A DNA stretch of 64,000 nt from Actinomyces sp. HPA0247 (GCA_000411415.1 KE150452.1:388755-452754); one strand, 5' to 3'; counted from the first letter of the stretch, positions 8,854 to 18,482 are shown. Numbers and translations: made by a program. Notes: generated from the sequence alone by a model not told the origin.

Positions 8854-10382
8854 GAAGCGTTCACCGCCGCGTCGCCCACGGTACCGCTCACCGCCTCGCG
8901 GGCGATGACGGCGGCCAGGGCCTCATCGACGCGCGCGACGATGCGCGTGCCCGCCTCCGCGTACTCCTCGCGCTCGACGTCACCCTCCTCGTGGATGCGG
9001 TGCACGAGGGAGCCGGCCGAATACGGCAGGATCGCGTCGACGGCCACGCGAGGCCGAGGCAGCATGTCCTCGAGGGCAGCGCGCAGCGCCTCCACGCCCC
9101 AGCCCGTGTGGGCACTGAGAGGAACAGCGTTCGGGAAGACGGTACGCAGCAGCGCAATCTGCTCGGGCGACGCCAGGTCGGCCTTATTCAGGGCGATGAG
9201 CTCAGGAATATCCGAGGCGCCCTCAATCGTGTCGATGACCGAGCGCACGGCCTGCACCTGGGAGACCGGGTCCGGGTGCGCCGCATCGACGACGTGCAAG
9301 ATGACATCGGCCTGCCCGACTTCCTCCAGGGTCGAACGGAAGGCCTCGACCAGCTGTGTGGGCAGGTTGCGCACGAAACCGACCGTGTCGGTGAGCGTGT
9401 ACTCGCGGCCGTCCGCAGCGCGCGCACGGCGCACCGTCGGGTCCAGCGTGGCGAACAGCGCGTCCTGGACGAGGACGCCCGCGTCCGTGAGTCGGTTAAG
9501 CAGCGTCGACTTTCCTGCGTTCGTATACCCGGCGATCGCCACCGACGGCACACCCCCACGACGGCGGGAGTTACGCTGCGTACGGCGGGCGGGTTCCATG
9601 CGCGCGATGTCCGCGCGCAGCTTCGCCATGCGCGTACGGATGCGGCGACGATCCAGCTCGATCTTGGTCTCGCCGGGACCCCTGGAACCGATACCCGCGC
9701 CACCAGCGACACGGCCGCCAGCCTGGCGCGACATCGACTCGCCCCAGCCACGCAGACGCGGTAGCAGGTACTCGAGCTGAGCGAGTTCCACCTGCGCCTT
9801 ACCCTCACGGGACTTGGCGTGCTGGGCGAAAATATCGAGGATGAGGGCCGTCCGGTCGACGACCTTGGCGTCAACAACGTCCTCCAGCCCGCGGCGCTGC
9901 GAGGGAGCCAGTTCCTCGTCAACGATGACGGTGTCGGCCTCAACGCTACGCACGATCTCAGCCAGCTCGCGAGCCTTGCCGGACCCCAGGTAGGTGGCCG
10001 GATCGGGCTTCATGCGGCGCTGGATGATGCCGTCGAGCACGCGCGAACCGGCGGTCTCCGCGAGCGCGGCGAGCTCGCGCAGCGAGTTCTCGGCTTCTTC
10101 TTCGCTCTGCGTGGTGCGTAGGCCCACGAGCACGACTTTTTCGAGTCGCACCTGGCGGTATTCGACCTCGGAGATGTCCTCGCGGTCGGAGGCGCCCGTG
10201 TCGACGCGGCGCGTGCCCGCGCGGGCCTCGCGCTCAAGGGCACCCGCATCCTGGGACGTGTCCTGACCCGTCGTCGATGCGAGCGCCGTTCCCGAGCGCG
10301 CGAGGATGCGCGCGACAACGTCGTTGACGCGCTGATCGCGCTCTTTGGTCGAAGAGTCCGCACCGGTGTGGGTCGTGTCCAT
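8850..10382 (-). CDS. hflX: Ribosome-associated GTPase HflX
   Basis: HflX splits stalled or heat-damaged 70S ribosomes. The N-terminal HflX domain runs from LEKVVLVGLRTTQSEEEAE to the glycine-rich GSRGPGETKIELDRRRI; the GTPase domain has G1 GYTNAGKSTL, G3 DTVGFV and G4 NKAD. The start at 10382 (ATG, MDTTHTG) is chosen because AAAGGATGG stands upstream with correct spacing; an ATG at 10388 is possible, but longer in-frame forms would run into the divergent methyltransferase gene. About 90 variable residues precede the conserved region, typical of actinobacterial HflX. It is coupled to the DinG-like helicase gene by a 4-base overlap. Confidence 0.95.
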   Translation of the reverse strand: MDTTHTGADSSTKERDQRVNDVVARILARSGTALASTTGQDTSQDAGALEREARAGTRRVDTGASDREDISEVEYRQVRLEKVVLVGLRTTQSEEEAENSLRELAALAETAGSRVLDGIIQRRMKPDPATYLGSGKARELAEIVRSVEADTVIVDEELAPSQRRGLEDVVDAKVVDRTALILDIFAQHAKSREGKAQVELAQLEYLLPRLRGWGESMSRQAGGRVAGGAGIGSRGPGETKIELDRRRIRTRMAKLRADIARMEPARRTQRNSRRRGGVPSVAIAGYTNAGKSTLLNRLTDAGVLVQDALFATLDPTVRRARAADGREYTLTDTVGFVRNLPTQLVEAFRSTLEEVGQADVILHVVDAAHPDPVSQVQAVRSVIDTIEGASDIPELIALNKADLASPEQIALLRTVFPNAVPLSAHTGWGVEALRAALEDMLPRPRVAVDAILPYSAGSLVHRIHEEGDVEREEYAEAGTRIVARVDEALAAVIAREAVSGTVGDAAVNAS

Positions 10383-10453
10383 AACCATCCTTTTTGTGGG
10401 GACTTCTAGTGTCGCACGCCCCGTCCTCATCTGCGCCGCCGCGCGCGGGCGCG

Positions 10454-10459
10454 ATAGGC
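10454..10459 (+). promoter_or_regulatory. Candidate -10 box of a leaderless promoter (methyltransferase gene)
   Basis: TAGGCT lies 8 bases before the GTG start at 10468 and there is no Shine-Dalgarno, so transcription probably begins at the start codon. The same hexamer is placed similarly before the YbjN gene at 13173. Confidence 0.45.
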
Positions 10460-10467
10460 TTTCTTCC

Positions 10468-11082
10468 GTGGACGAACAGTATTTCACCGACTCTTCCCCA
10501 GCGACCGCGGACGAGGTCCGCACGATCAAGGTGAGCGCCCGCGGCTTCGACCTGTCGATGCGCGTGTCGTCGCGCGTGTTTTCAGGTTCCAAGCTCGATC
10601 TCGGGACGCGTCAGCTCCTGGAGATCGCCCCGGACCTGCCCGCAGGCGGAACCTTCCTGGACCTGGGGTGCGGGTGGGGTCCGATCGCGACGATCATGTC
10701 GCTGGAGTCCCCGAATGCCACCGTATGGGCGGTGGACGTGAACTCTCGTGCGGTGGATCTGACGCAGCGCAACGCGCAGGCTAACGGTGCGTCCGCAGTG
10801 CGCGCGCGCAAGGCCGAGGAGGCGCTCGCCGTCTCGCAGGAGTCGGATACCCGATTCGACGTCATCTGGTCGAACCCGCCCGTGCGCATCGGCAAGGAGG
10901 CGATGCACGAGATGCTCCTGGCGTGGCTGGATCGCCTCGCGCCAAGCGGCGTCGCCTACCTGGTCGTCCAGCGCAACCTGGGCGCGGATTCGCTCATCGC
11001 ATGGCTGAACGGCCAGGGGTATCAGGCCTCGAAGTACGCGTCGAAGAAGGGCTTCCGCATCATCGAGGTCCGTCCCGCCTGA
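10468..11082 (+). CDS. Class I SAM-dependent methyltransferase, RsmC/RlmG-like
   Basis: A 204-residue methyltransferase-small (MTS) family protein. The SAM-binding motif I is FLDLGCGWGPIA (about 65-76), the acidic motif II follows (VWAVDVN), and motif IV is SNPPVRIG, the NPP-type catalytic loop of enzymes that methylate exocyclic amino groups of guanine or adenine. The closest functional group is the 16S/23S rRNA m2G methyltransferases RsmC/RlmG, but the protein is a single domain, so the exact nucleotide is unknown. GTG at 10468 is preferred because a promoter-like TAGGCT sits 8 bases upstream. It is divergent from hflX and convergent with dapF. Confidence 0.82.
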   Translation: MDEQYFTDSSPATADEVRTIKVSARGFDLSMRVSSRVFSGSKLDLGTRQLLEIAPDLPAGGTFLDLGCGWGPIATIMSLESPNATVWAVDVNSRAVDLTQRNAQANGASAVRARKAEEALAVSQESDTRFDVIWSNPPVRIGKEAMHEMLLAWLDRLAPSGVAYLVVQRNLGADSLIAWLNGQGYQASKYASKKGFRIIEVRPA

Positions 11083-11099
11083 CGGGCTCTTCTCCATCG

Positions 11100-11111
11100 A
11101 CGAGGCCGGGG
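11100..11111 (+). repeat. Overrepresented 12-mer ACGAGGCCGGGG, intergenic copy
   Basis: It lies between the convergent methyltransferase and dapF genes, with the full 14-base form at 11099-11112. It does not code here. Confidence 0.8.
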
Positions 11112-11151
11112 CCGCCTCGCGCTCCTCGGCGCCGCTGTGTCGGAACCAGGC

Positions 11152-12075
11152 TCAGGGCAGGCGGATCTCGGCGACTCGCGTCGCGGGTCCCGTGAGGAAC
11201 ACCGACGCATCCGTGATGCGGGGGCTCTCCCCTGACCAGTCGATGACACCGTCAAGACCGACGATGACCGTTCCACCCGGAATGTCGACGACCCACTGGG
11301 TGGGCGCTTCAGGTCCACGACGCAGGGCGGTGGCAAGGGCCGCCGCGCAGCATCCGGTGCCGCACGCCTGGGTCTCCCCCACGCCGCGCTCGAGCACACG
11401 CATCGCGATGTGTCCGCGTGTCGCGCCTGGCTCCGTCAGATCGACGACCAGCTCGAGGTTGGTCCCCGCCTGGGGTGCCGGATCGTAGGAGGGGCGCTGG
11501 GCCTGCGGAATCTGCGAGACGTCCACGGTGGGCAGGAACACGCCGCGCAGGGTCTCCTCGTCGGTAAGCTCGACAACCGTGTGCGGGTTGGGCATGTCCA
11601 CCCAGATGCCGCCCAGGACGGCGTCGATCCCGGGGACTGCCACCTCGATTGTTTCACGTGCAGGAGAGGCAGCGGGCCCCATGTCGACGCGGTAACTCGC
11701 GCCGCGCCCCTCATCCTCGGACTCCGGGGTGACGCGCTTGATGCCGCCGCGCGTAGCCACGTCCAGGGTCTGGCCCACCGGCAGATCGACGAGGCCCTCG
11801 CGGCGCAGGTGATCGACGAAGACGCGCACGCCGTTGCCGCACATCTCAGCCTTCGACCCATCCGCGTTGCGGTAGTCCATGAACCACATTCCGTCGCGCT
11901 CGACGGCCCGAATGAAGCCGTCGGCTCCAATCCCGAAGGCCGGGGAGCACAGCGTCGCGACCTCGACCTCGCTGGGATCGTAATCGTCGAAGCGATCCGT
12001 GGCGACGACGAAGGAATTACCGGCACCGTGCGCCTTGACGAGACGGGCGTGAGCGGGCAGCTGCGTGTGTGTCAT
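11152..12075 (-). CDS. dapF: Diaminopimelate epimerase
   Basis: Converts LL-diaminopimelate to the meso form for lysine and, where used, peptidoglycan. The 307-residue protein contains the two halves of the duplicated fold and both catalytic cysteines: Cys79 in SKAEMCGNGVR and Cys238 in GETQACGTGCC. The N-terminal HGAGNSFVV and the FGIGADG loop are also typical. It starts at ATG 12075 after GGTGGA. The miaA gene ends 47 bases upstream on the same strand, so the two are probably co-transcribed, as in many actinobacteria. dapA and dapB are also in this window, 19-20 kb away. No truncation or missing residue is seen. Confidence 0.96.
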   Translation of the reverse strand: MTHTQLPAHARLVKAHGAGNSFVVATDRFDDYDPSEVEVATLCSPAFGIGADGFIRAVERDGMWFMDYRNADGSKAEMCGNGVRVFVDHLRREGLVDLPVGQTLDVATRGGIKRVTPESEDEGRGASYRVDMGPAASPARETIEVAVPGIDAVLGGIWVDMPNPHTVVELTDEETLRGVFLPTVDVSQIPQAQRPSYDPAPQAGTNLELVVDLTEPGATRGHIAMRVLERGVGETQACGTGCCAAALATALRRGPEAPTQWVVDIPGGTVIVGLDGVIDWSGESPRITDASVFLTGPATRVAEIRLP

Positions 12076-12122
12076 GGATCCACCGTAGCCCCCGGCTCCC
12101 GGGCGCGCAGCCCCCGATCATG

Positions 12123-13112
12123 TTAGGAGCATCCCAGGGCGGCCTCGGCCTCGCGCTCGGTCAGCTCGACGACGCGGCGCACCACGGCCTCGTCCGAAGC
12201 AAAATCCTCCACGTCCAGCCAGTGCACGCGCGGGTCTGGACGCAGCCACTTGACCTGGCGGCGCGCCAGCTGGCGGGTGGCCAGCGCGATAGATTCCACG
12301 GCCTCGTCCTCGCTCATCTGCCCATCGATGACAGCGAGCGCCTGGGAGTAGCCCGTCGCTCGGGATGCGGTCTTCGCCTCGCGTAGGCCAACATCGATAA
12401 GTCCGCGCACCTCCTCGATGAGGCCGCCGTCCATCATGGCGCGCGTGCGCAGCGCGATGCGCTCGTCGAGTTCCTCCATCGGGCGACGCAGCGCCACCAT
12501 GAGCGCCGGTGCCACGAACTCGTGGCGGGGCATGGACGCCGAATAGGGGCGCCCGGTCAGCTCGATCACCTCGAGCGCCCGAATGATCCGACGGGCATTG
12601 TGGGGATCGATGCGCTGCGCCGACACGGGATCCAGCTGACTCAGTCGATCATGCAGGCCTCGCGAACCCAACGGCCCCTCGGCCTCCTCCTCCAGGCGAG
12701 CGCGCACAGAGGGGTCCGTGCCCGGAAACTCGATGACGTCCAGGAGGGCACGCTGGTAGAGACCCGACCCTCCCGCAACCACGGCGACACCCCCACGCTC
12801 ATGGATACTCGCCACGTCGGCGCGCGCATACCTCTGATAGGCGGCAACCGAGGCCTCGTCGCGCACGTCAAGCACATCGATCTGGTGGTGGGCGATCCCG
12901 CGGCGTTCCTCCACCGGCGTCTTCGCCGTCCCCACATCCATGCCGCGGTAAAGCTGCAGAGCATCCGCAGACACAATCTCACCCGCGCCACTCGCACCGA
13001 GCGCCTCCGGGAGCACGCCGGCCAGCGCCAGGGCCAGGTCCGACTTTCCCGAGGCCGTGGGCCCCACAACCGCGCACACGACGTCCGACGCGCGTCTCAC
13101 CGATGTCTCCAT
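12123..13112 (-). CDS. miaA: tRNA dimethylallyltransferase MiaA
   Basis: Adds a dimethylallyl group to N6 of A37 in tRNAs that read codons beginning with U. The P-loop GPTASGKSDLAL is at about residues 17-28, followed by DALQLYRGMDVGTAKT and the DMAPP/tRNA-binding block VAGGSGLYQRALLD. Near the end, RQLARRQVKWLR contacts tRNA. The 329-residue form from ATG 13112 is used; GTG at 13118 is an equally placed alternative. miaB, which methylthiolates the same base, is encoded about 1.4 kb upstream on the same strand. The two YbjN genes on the opposite strand separate them. Confidence 0.95.
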   Translation of the reverse strand: METSVRRASDVVCAVVGPTASGKSDLALALAGVLPEALGASGAGEIVSADALQLYRGMDVGTAKTPVEERRGIAHHQIDVLDVRDEASVAAYQRYARADVASIHERGGVAVVAGGSGLYQRALLDVIEFPGTDPSVRARLEEEAEGPLGSRGLHDRLSQLDPVSAQRIDPHNARRIIRALEVIELTGRPYSASMPRHEFVAPALMVALRRPMEELDERIALRTRAMMDGGLIEEVRGLIDVGLREAKTASRATGYSQALAVIDGQMSEDEAVESIALATRQLARRQVKWLRPDPRVHWLDVEDFASDEAVVRRVVELTEREAEAALGCS

Positions 13113-13159
13113 GGCCACCAGTGTACGGGTGCCTCCCACAGATACCAACCAACACCGGC

Positions 13160-13165
13160 TAGGCT
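13160..13165 (+). promoter_or_regulatory. Candidate -10 box of a leaderless promoter (first YbjN gene)
   Basis: TAGGCT lies 7 bases before the ATG at 13173 without a ribosome-binding site, the same arrangement as before the methyltransferase gene. Confidence 0.45.
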
Positions 13166-13172
13166 TAACACC

Positions 13173-13619
13173 ATGAGCACAACTGACACTCCTCCGGTCA
13201 CCCTCGACCGGGTCATCGAAGCGGTCGAGGCCGTCGGACTCATCCCGTTCGTCTCCTTCACCGGGCAGGTCGCCGCGATCCTGCCGAACCGCACCGTCCG
13301 CATCGCGGTGCCCGAGGGCCACCCGGTCCAGGGAGTCGCGGACTACCCGCGCTTCTTCGACCCCTCGCACGCCGACGCCATTGCTTCCGCAGTGCGCCGC
13401 CTCAACGCGTCCACATACCTGCCGAAGATCACCTCCGGCACGACCGATACCGGCGCCATCGCCCTGCACCTGCAGCACACCTTCAACTGGGTCGTGGGCG
13501 CCACCGACGCACAGGTGCACGCTGAGGTCTCCCAGTTCATCATGGCCGCTGTCGCCATGATGAACCAGCTCGACATCATGTTCCCCGACCAGTGGACGAA
13601 GGAGGGCGCCAATGCCTGA
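13173..13619 (+). CDS. YbjN domain-containing protein (first of a pair)
   Basis: A 148-residue cytoplasmic protein without signal peptide or membrane segment. The fold resembles the YbjN/type III secretion chaperone-like group: an N-terminal TLDRVIEAVEAVG, a central beta region (LPNRTVRIAVPEG) and a C-terminal helix NWVVGATDAQVHAEVSQF. YbjN proteins are often regulatory or chaperone-like; no activity can be assigned. Translation probably starts directly at the mRNA 5' end. Its last 8 bases overlap the next gene (ATGCCTGA), so the two YbjN proteins are made together and may form a heterodimer. Confidence 0.8.
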   Translation: MSTTDTPPVTLDRVIEAVEAVGLIPFVSFTGQVAAILPNRTVRIAVPEGHPVQGVADYPRFFDPSHADAIASAVRRLNASTYLPKITSGTTDTGAIALHLQHTFNWVVGATDAQVHAEVSQFIMAAVAMMNQLDIMFPDQWTKEGANA

Positions 13620-14154
13620 ATGGAAGAGCTTCACCTTTGGTGATGACGGCGAGGCCAAGCCCGAGGCTATGCCCGCCCCCGCCACCCCCTCCCCCGCGAT
13701 GGAAGCCGACGAATACGCCGCCAAGTGGGGCACCGAGGTGTCCGAGCTGACGATCGAACGCATCGAGAAGGTGCTTGAGGGCGACGGTCTTCCGCACGGC
13801 TCGAACGAATTCATCGCCGTCACCCAGCTGGAGGACGTGCAGTTCCAGATTCATCGCGAACCCGTCGACGCCCCCTGGGCGCAAATCGAGACACGCATCG
13901 CGGTGCCCGGCGAGGGCCATACTGAGGTCTCGCTGCAGGAGAAGGCGAACGAATGGAACAACGCCCACCTGCAGCCGACGGTCTTCCCCATCGAAGACGG
14001 TGACGGCTGGGTCCTCATGGCTGCGTCGCGTTTCTTCGTCGGCGAGGGCCTATCGGACCGCCAGATCCACGCGATGCTGCGCCGCGGCCTGATTATCGGA
14101 CTGTCGGCTGCTCAGGAAATCCCCGCGCTCTTCGCGCACGGCTCCGACGAGTAA
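13612..14154 (+). CDS. YbjN domain-containing protein (second of a pair)
   Basis: A 180-residue protein with a Pro/Ala-rich disordered segment (about 12-32) and then a YbjN-like domain, TIERIEKVLEGDGL to QIHAMLRRGLIIGLSAAQEI. It overlaps the preceding YbjN gene by 8 bases and has GGAGG as ribosome site inside that gene. The two domains share pattern but not close sequence, consistent with an old duplication. A strong hairpin follows, so this two-gene unit is self-contained. Its job is unknown. Confidence 0.78.
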   Translation: MPEWKSFTFGDDGEAKPEAMPAPATPSPAMEADEYAAKWGTEVSELTIERIEKVLEGDGLPHGSNEFIAVTQLEDVQFQIHREPVDAPWAQIETRIAVPGEGHTEVSLQEKANEWNNAHLQPTVFPIEDGDGWVLMAASRFFVGEGLSDRQIHAMLRRGLIIGLSAAQEIPALFAHGSDE

Positions 14155-14179
14155 ACCCCTCGATCTGGCCACATACATG

Positions 14180-14213
14180 GTGCCCCGCTCCTCCAGCTGG
14201 AGGAGCGGGGCAC
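14180..14213. terminator. Terminator of the YbjN operon
   Basis: A perfect 15-bp stem (GTGCCCCGCTCCTCC and complement) with an AGCT loop, 25 bases after the stop codon. There is no T run. Confidence 0.8.
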
Positions 14214-14484
14214 TCTCGGTGGAGTGTGCGCCGACTACATGCGAAGGCGCGGCACGTACCGCGTGCGCGGGACAAGCCACGGGTCGCATAGGGGGGCTCG
14301 AATCGACCCGCACTACCGAGAGTGCTCCCGCATGCCGATCGCCTCACCATCGTGACGATCGCCACGAAACAAAAGTAACTCAGGAGTAGCGCGTCACACG
14401 CTCGTTTGGCGGCGACATTTTCCCATTTTTCACTTGTACGACCGATCAAATGTGCAGTGCGGTCCGTACACGGTCCCCCATGAC
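14214..14484. other. Intergenic stretch with no recognised gene
   Basis: I found no credible reading frame and no tRNA cloverleaf here. The part from about 14350 to 14460 is more AT-rich than its surroundings (for example CATTTTCCCATTTTTCAC), which may be a fossil promoter region. Confidence 0.5.
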
Positions 14485-14525
14485 ACGTGGGCCTCCGCAG
14501 ACACGTTGTCTGCGGAGGCCCACGT
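14485..14525. terminator. Terminator of miaB
   Basis: A perfect 19-bp stem (arms 14485-14503 and 14507-14525) with a 3-base loop, ending 15 bases from the miaB stop codon. Confidence 0.88.
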
Positions 14526-14540
14526 CAATACAGCTCAGCG

Positions 14541-16079
14541 TCAGCGCGGGGCACCCACGCGCAGCGTGGGAATGCCCAGGGACACCGTGGTGTCCGGCTC
14601 ATCCTTAGCCTGACGAGCCTCCCACGCGTCCCCAGCGCGCGTACGACGCACCTCGAACAGACCACCCTGCGTGCCCGAGTCGGCGATCAGGTGGTGAGGC
14701 GCCCCGTATGTGACGGTCGCGCGGATCATGTCACCCGGGCGCGGGCGATCGGCCTCGGACAGTCCCTGCGGCAGAGCGACGTGCACGAGGCGATTATCGC
14801 GCGCGCGGCCCGAGATACGGTGCGTGGCTCCATCCTTACGGCCATCACCCTCGGAAACGAGAACCTCAACCTCCGTCCCGGCCAACGCGGCGTTGTCCTC
14901 CGCGCAGATACGCTCCTGAAGCTTAATGAGGCGCTGGTAGCGCTCGAGCGCCACGTCGTCGGGAACCTGATCCTCGCGATCCGCAGCGGGCGTGCCCGGC
15001 CGCGGGGAGTACAGGAACGTGAAAGCCGAGGAGAAGCGAGCCTGCTCGACGACATCAAGGGTTGCCTGGAAGTCCTCTTCGGTCTCCCCCGGGAAGCCAA
15101 CGATGATGTCCGTCGTGATCGCCGCGTGCGGGATAGCGGCACGCACACGCTCCAGAATGCCCATGAAACGATCACGGCGGTAGGAGCGGCGCATCTGACG
15201 CAGGACCGCATCGGACCCGGACTGCAGGGGCATGTGCAGGCTCGGCATGACCGTGGGCGTCTCCGCCATCGCAGCGATCACGTCATCGGTGAAAGCAGCC
15301 GGATGCGGCGAGGTGAAGCGCACGCGCTCGATCCCCTCCACGCGGCCAACGGCGCGCAGCAGGTCGGCGAAAGCGCCACGCTCACCGAAGCCCACGCCGT
15401 AGGAGTTCACGTTCTGACCGAGCAGGGTCACCTCAATGGCTCCCTGCGAGGCGACGGCCTCAACCTCGGCGAGGATATCGCCGGGACGGCGGTCTCGTTC
15501 CTTACCCCGCAGATGCGGGACGATACAGAACGTGCAGGTATTGTTGCAACCCACCGAAATCGACACCCAGGCGGCGTAGGCACTCTCACGGTGCGTGGGC
15601 AGCGTCGAGGGAAAGACCTTCAGGGATTCCTCGATCTCAACGGCCGCCTCACGGTTGTGCTCGGCGCGACGCAGCAGAGCAGGCAACACGTCGATGTTGT
15701 GCGTCCCAAAGACGGCGTCCACCCACGGGGCCTTCTCAACGATGCCGTCTCGCATCTGCTGGGCGAGGCATCCACCGACCGCGATCTGCATACCGGGACG
15801 CTTGCGCTTGACGGCCGCGAGCTGCCCGAGGTTACCGAAGAGACGGGTCGCAGCGTTTTCGCGGACGGAGCAGGTGTTGATCACAATGACATCGGCGCCC
15901 ATGTCGCCCGCATCGGTCGCGCGGGCGGCAGCCTCAGGGACCTGCTCAACGGGGACGAGGCCGGCCTGCTCCAGCAGACCCGCCATGCGTTCGGAGTCGT
16001 GTTCGTTCATTTGGCACCCGAGCGTGCGCACCGCATAGGTGCGGGGCGTCGCGGCACCATCCTGCATCATCGTATTCAT
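14541..16079 (-). CDS. miaB: tRNA-2-methylthio-N6-dimethylallyladenosine synthase MiaB
   Basis: A radical-SAM methylthiotransferase acting on A37 after MiaA. The N-terminal UPF0004 domain supplies three cysteines for the auxiliary cluster (Cys22 in [10 protein letters not shown], then INTCSVREN and VGGCLAQQM). The radical-SAM cluster motif is CNNTCTFC, and [10 protein letters not shown] is also diagnostic; a TRAM domain closes the 512-residue protein. It starts at ATG 16079, 11 bases after the cinA stop, with no clear ribosome site, so it is probably coupled to cinA. The gene ends the recA-recX-cinA-miaB transcription unit. Confidence 0.96.
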   Translation of the reverse strand: MNTMMQDGAATPRTYAVRTLGCQMNEHDSERMAGLLEQAGLVPVEQVPEAAARATDAGDMGADVIVINTCSVRENAATRLFGNLGQLAAVKRKRPGMQIAVGGCLAQQMRDGIVEKAPWVDAVFGTHNIDVLPALLRRAEHNREAAVEIEESLKVFPSTLPTHRESAYAAWVSISVGCNNTCTFCIVPHLRGKERDRRPGDILAEVEAVASQGAIEVTLLGQNVNSYGVGFGERGAFADLLRAVGRVEGIERVRFTSPHPAAFTDDVIAAMAETPTVMPSLHMPLQSGSDAVLRQMRRSYRRDRFMGILERVRAAIPHAAITTDIIVGFPGETEEDFQATLDVVEQARFSSAFTFLYSPRPGTPAADREDQVPDDVALERYQRLIKLQERICAEDNAALAGTEVEVLVSEGDGRKDGATHRISGRARDNRLVHVALPQGLSEADRPRPGDMIRATVTYGAPHHLIADSGTQGGLFEVRRTRAGDAWEARQAKDEPDTTVSLGIPTLRVGAPR

Positions 16080-16090
16080 CGCAGTGAAGT

Positions 16091-16603
16091 CTAGTCGCCG
16101 ACCTGCGCGCCGGCGAAGTCGAGCACGTCACGCACGAGCAGGAGCGCGGCGTCAATGGCACCCGCACGCACAGCCGCGCGATCACCCTGAAGGTGCAGGA
16201 GCAGGTGCTCCTCCCCTGTCGGGTACGTGCACGCGATATGCACGGTTCCCGCTTCACAGCCGTCGGCCGGGCCGGGACCGGCGACTCCGGTCGTCGAGAC
16301 GCCGATGTCCGCGCCGAACAGGGAACGTGCGCCCCGAGCCATCTGGCGCGCAACCTCCTCGTCGACAGGGCCCGTCAGCGCCAGCCGGCTTTCCGAGACC
16401 CCCAGCACTGAAGCCTTCGTATCCACCGCGTACGTGCAGGCTCCCCCACGAACGACACGGGATGCGCCGGGCACGTCAACGAGACGCGCGACGAGGCCAC
16501 CACCTGTCAGTGACTCCGCCGTCGCAATCGTCAACCCGCGCCCTGTGAGATCAGCGATCAGCTGCGCAACCTGCTCGTCGCCCATGATGCTCACAGTCCC
16601 CAT
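16091..16603 (-). CDS. Nicotinamide-nucleotide amidohydrolase (CinA C-terminal domain, PncC type)
   Basis: A 170-residue stand-alone CinA_C domain that hydrolyses NMN to nicotinate mononucleotide, recycling NAD breakdown products. Conserved blocks are [15 protein letters not shown] near the start, [18 protein letters not shown] in the middle and the [10 protein letters not shown] loop. The N-terminal COG1058 domain of full-length CinA is absent, which is normal for PncC-type proteins. It starts at ATG 16603 after GAGGAGAG and overlaps the end of recX by 13 bases. Being next to recA and recX is a common actinobacterial and firmicute arrangement historically linked to competence. Confidence 0.92.
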   Translation of the reverse strand: MGTVSIMGDEQVAQLIADLTGRGLTIATAESLTGGGLVARLVDVPGASRVVRGGACTYAVDTKASVLGVSESRLALTGPVDEEVARQMARGARSLFGADIGVSTTGVAGPGPADGCEAGTVHIACTYPTGEEHLLLHLQGDRAAVRAGAIDAALLLVRDVLDFAGAQVGD

Positions 16604-17217
16604 TGCCAGCTCTCCTCTGCGTTATCGTCGTCGTCACCCCACGCGTCGAGCGCCTCGCGCACGGCTGCGGATGCCACGGACGGCGAATAGCCTTTGCGCG
16701 CGAGCATCGAACTCAGTCTACGGTAGGCCGTCTGACGTGGGACGCCCGCGAGCGAGCGCCTTTTGCGGGCCACCAGCTGGGCCGCGCGCTCCGCCTCGTT
16801 CACGCGGTCAATCTGGGACAGGGCGCGCTCGATGGTCGCCGAGTCCAGCCCTTTGCGCACGAGGATCTCGCGTAGCGCGCGGCCGGAGGCACCCGTGCCC
16901 GAAAAACGAGATCGGACGAGCGCATCGGCGTAGGCCTGGTCGTCGACGAGACCGACAGCCTCAAGGCGGTCAACGACCTCGGCGGCGAGCTCGGCGCTAA
17001 AACCGCGTCCTTCGATCGCGCTGGTCAGCTCGATGCGCGAGCACGCGCGCGCATCGAGCTTGCGCAGCGCAACTTCGCGTGCGGCTTCCACCGCCGCCGT
17101 GCCCGTCAGGGCCGCATTGCGTTCGCGGGCGCGCGCAAGCCTCTCGCCCGGGGAGGAGCGTCGACGACGCTCCTCCCCCAGCTCGGGATTATCCTCCGGA
17201 TCCAGGTAGCGGACCAC
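16591..17217 (-). CDS. recX: Recombination regulator RecX
   Basis: RecX binds RecA filaments and limits their activity. The 208-residue helical protein shows the expected three-helix repeats: ALRKLDARACSRIELTSAI, VVDRLEAVGLVDDQAYADAL with SGRALREILVRKG, and YRRLSSMLARKGYSPSVA. The GTG start at 17217 lies 3 bases after the recA stop codon, so translation is coupled. A basic N-terminal extension of about 45 residues precedes the first repeat. The last 13 bases overlap the cinA-type gene. Confidence 0.93.
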   Translation of the reverse strand: MVRYLDPEDNPELGEERRRRSSPGERLARARERNAALTGTAAVEAAREVALRKLDARACSRIELTSAIEGRGFSAELAAEVVDRLEAVGLVDDQAYADALVRSRFSGTGASGRALREILVRKGLDSATIERALSQIDRVNEAERAAQLVARKRRSLAGVPRQTAYRRLSSMLARKGYSPSVASAAVREALDAWGDDDDNAEESWQWGL

Positions 17218-17220
17218 GAC

Positions 17221-18312
17221 TCAGAAGCCCGCGTCCTCATCCGGATCGATGTCGGGCACGTCCTGGGAGGCCTGATCCGGGTCCGGAGCCTCGCCGATAC
17301 CCAGCGAGACGAGGATCTTCTGTTCAATCTCGTTGGCCAGCTCGGGGTTATCCACGAGGAATTGACGCACGTTCTCTTTACCCTGACCGAGCTGGTCATC
17401 CCCGTAGGTGAACCAGGAGCCGGACTTACGCACGATGCCGGCCTCGACTCCCATGTCGATGATCGAGCCCTCGCGCGAGATGCCCTTGCCGTAGACGATG
17501 TCGAACTCGGCCTGCTTGAAGGGCGGAGCCATCTTGTTCTTCACGACCTTGGCGCGCGTGCGGTTACCGACGGGCGCACCGGCTTCCTTGAGGGTCTCAA
17601 TGCGGCGCACGTCGATGCGCACCGACGCATAGAACTTCAGCGCCTTACCGCCCGTCGTGGTCTCCGGGGAACCAAAGAAGACGCCGATCTTTTCACGCAG
17701 CTGGTTGATGAAGATCGCGGTGGTGCCGGTCGCGGACAGGGCACCCGTGATCTTACGCAGGGCCTGGCTCATGAGTCGAGCCTGCAAACCGACGTGGGAG
17801 TCACCCATCTCGCCTTCAATTTCAGCCTTGGGCACGAGCGCCGCGACGGAGTCGATGACGATGATGTCGATGCCGCCCGAACGGATCAGCATGTCCGCGA
17901 TTTCGAGGGCCTGCTCGCCCGTGTCAGGCTGGGAGACCAGGAGGGAGTCGGTGTCGACACCCAGGGCACGCGCATAAACAGGGTCAAGGGCGTGCTCCGC
18001 GTCGATAAAGGCAGCGTTACCGCCAGCCTTCTGGGCGTTAGCGACGGCATGGAGGGCGACCGTGGTCTTACCGGAGGACTCGGGGCCGTACACCTCGATG
18101 ACACGACCGCGCGGCAGGCCGCCGATACCCAGGGCAACATCGAGGGCGAGGGAACCCGTGGGGATCACCTGGACTGGCGGACGATTATCGTCGCCGAGGC
18201 GCATAACGGAGCCCTTACCGAACTGCTTATCGATCTGCGACAGGGCGACTTCGAGTGCCTTATTGCGATCATTGGTCGCGGGCTTTGCGGCGGGTGCTTT
18301 ACGGGCAGCCAT
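17221..18312 (-). CDS. recA: Recombinase RecA
   Basis: Forms ATP-dependent filaments on single-stranded DNA for strand exchange and triggers LexA self-cleavage. The Walker A motif GPESSGKTT is at about residues 76-84, Walker [11 protein letters not shown] follows, and the mobile loops and the region [13 protein letters not shown] are complete. It has 363 residues with an acidic C-terminal tail and no intein. ATG 18312 follows AAAGGATC. A LexA box lies about 170 bases upstream, placing it in the SOS regulon with lexA at 5 kb. Confidence 0.98.
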   Translation of the reverse strand: MAARKAPAAKPATNDRNKALEVALSQIDKQFGKGSVMRLGDDNRPPVQVIPTGSLALDVALGIGGLPRGRVIEVYGPESSGKTTVALHAVANAQKAGGNAAFIDAEHALDPVYARALGVDTDSLLVSQPDTGEQALEIADMLIRSGGIDIIVIDSVAALVPKAEIEGEMGDSHVGLQARLMSQALRKITGALSATGTTAIFINQLREKIGVFFGSPETTTGGKALKFYASVRIDVRRIETLKEAGAPVGNRTRAKVVKNKMAPPFKQAEFDIVYGKGISREGSIIDMGVEAGIVRKSGSWFTYGDDQLGQGKENVRQFLVDNPELANEIEQKILVSLGIGEAPDPDQASQDVPDIDPDEDAGF

Positions 18313-18482
18313 GGTGATCCTTTCGTCTGCGGCCTCTCCGGCCTGCGGGTGTCCTGGCCTGGAATGCCACCCCTCTCCGAGGCGACATGACGAGTATGCG
18401 ACCGGCCATCGTCATCTGCGTCCCGCGCGCATGCACCCTGTGGATGACACGCGTCGGAACGTCGTCGCCCACAAGCTTAAAT

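Noticed and set aside
8119..9780. Plus-strand frame across the hflX and DinG-like genes
   Set aside because: It overlaps two recognisable genes completely and has no family features.
14230..14340. Possible tRNA (a GGCTCGAATCG segment)
   Set aside because: The flanking bases do not pair as a T-arm, and no acceptor or anticodon stem fits.
14487..16094. Plus-strand frame opposite miaB
   Set aside because: Antisense of miaB; no plausible start.
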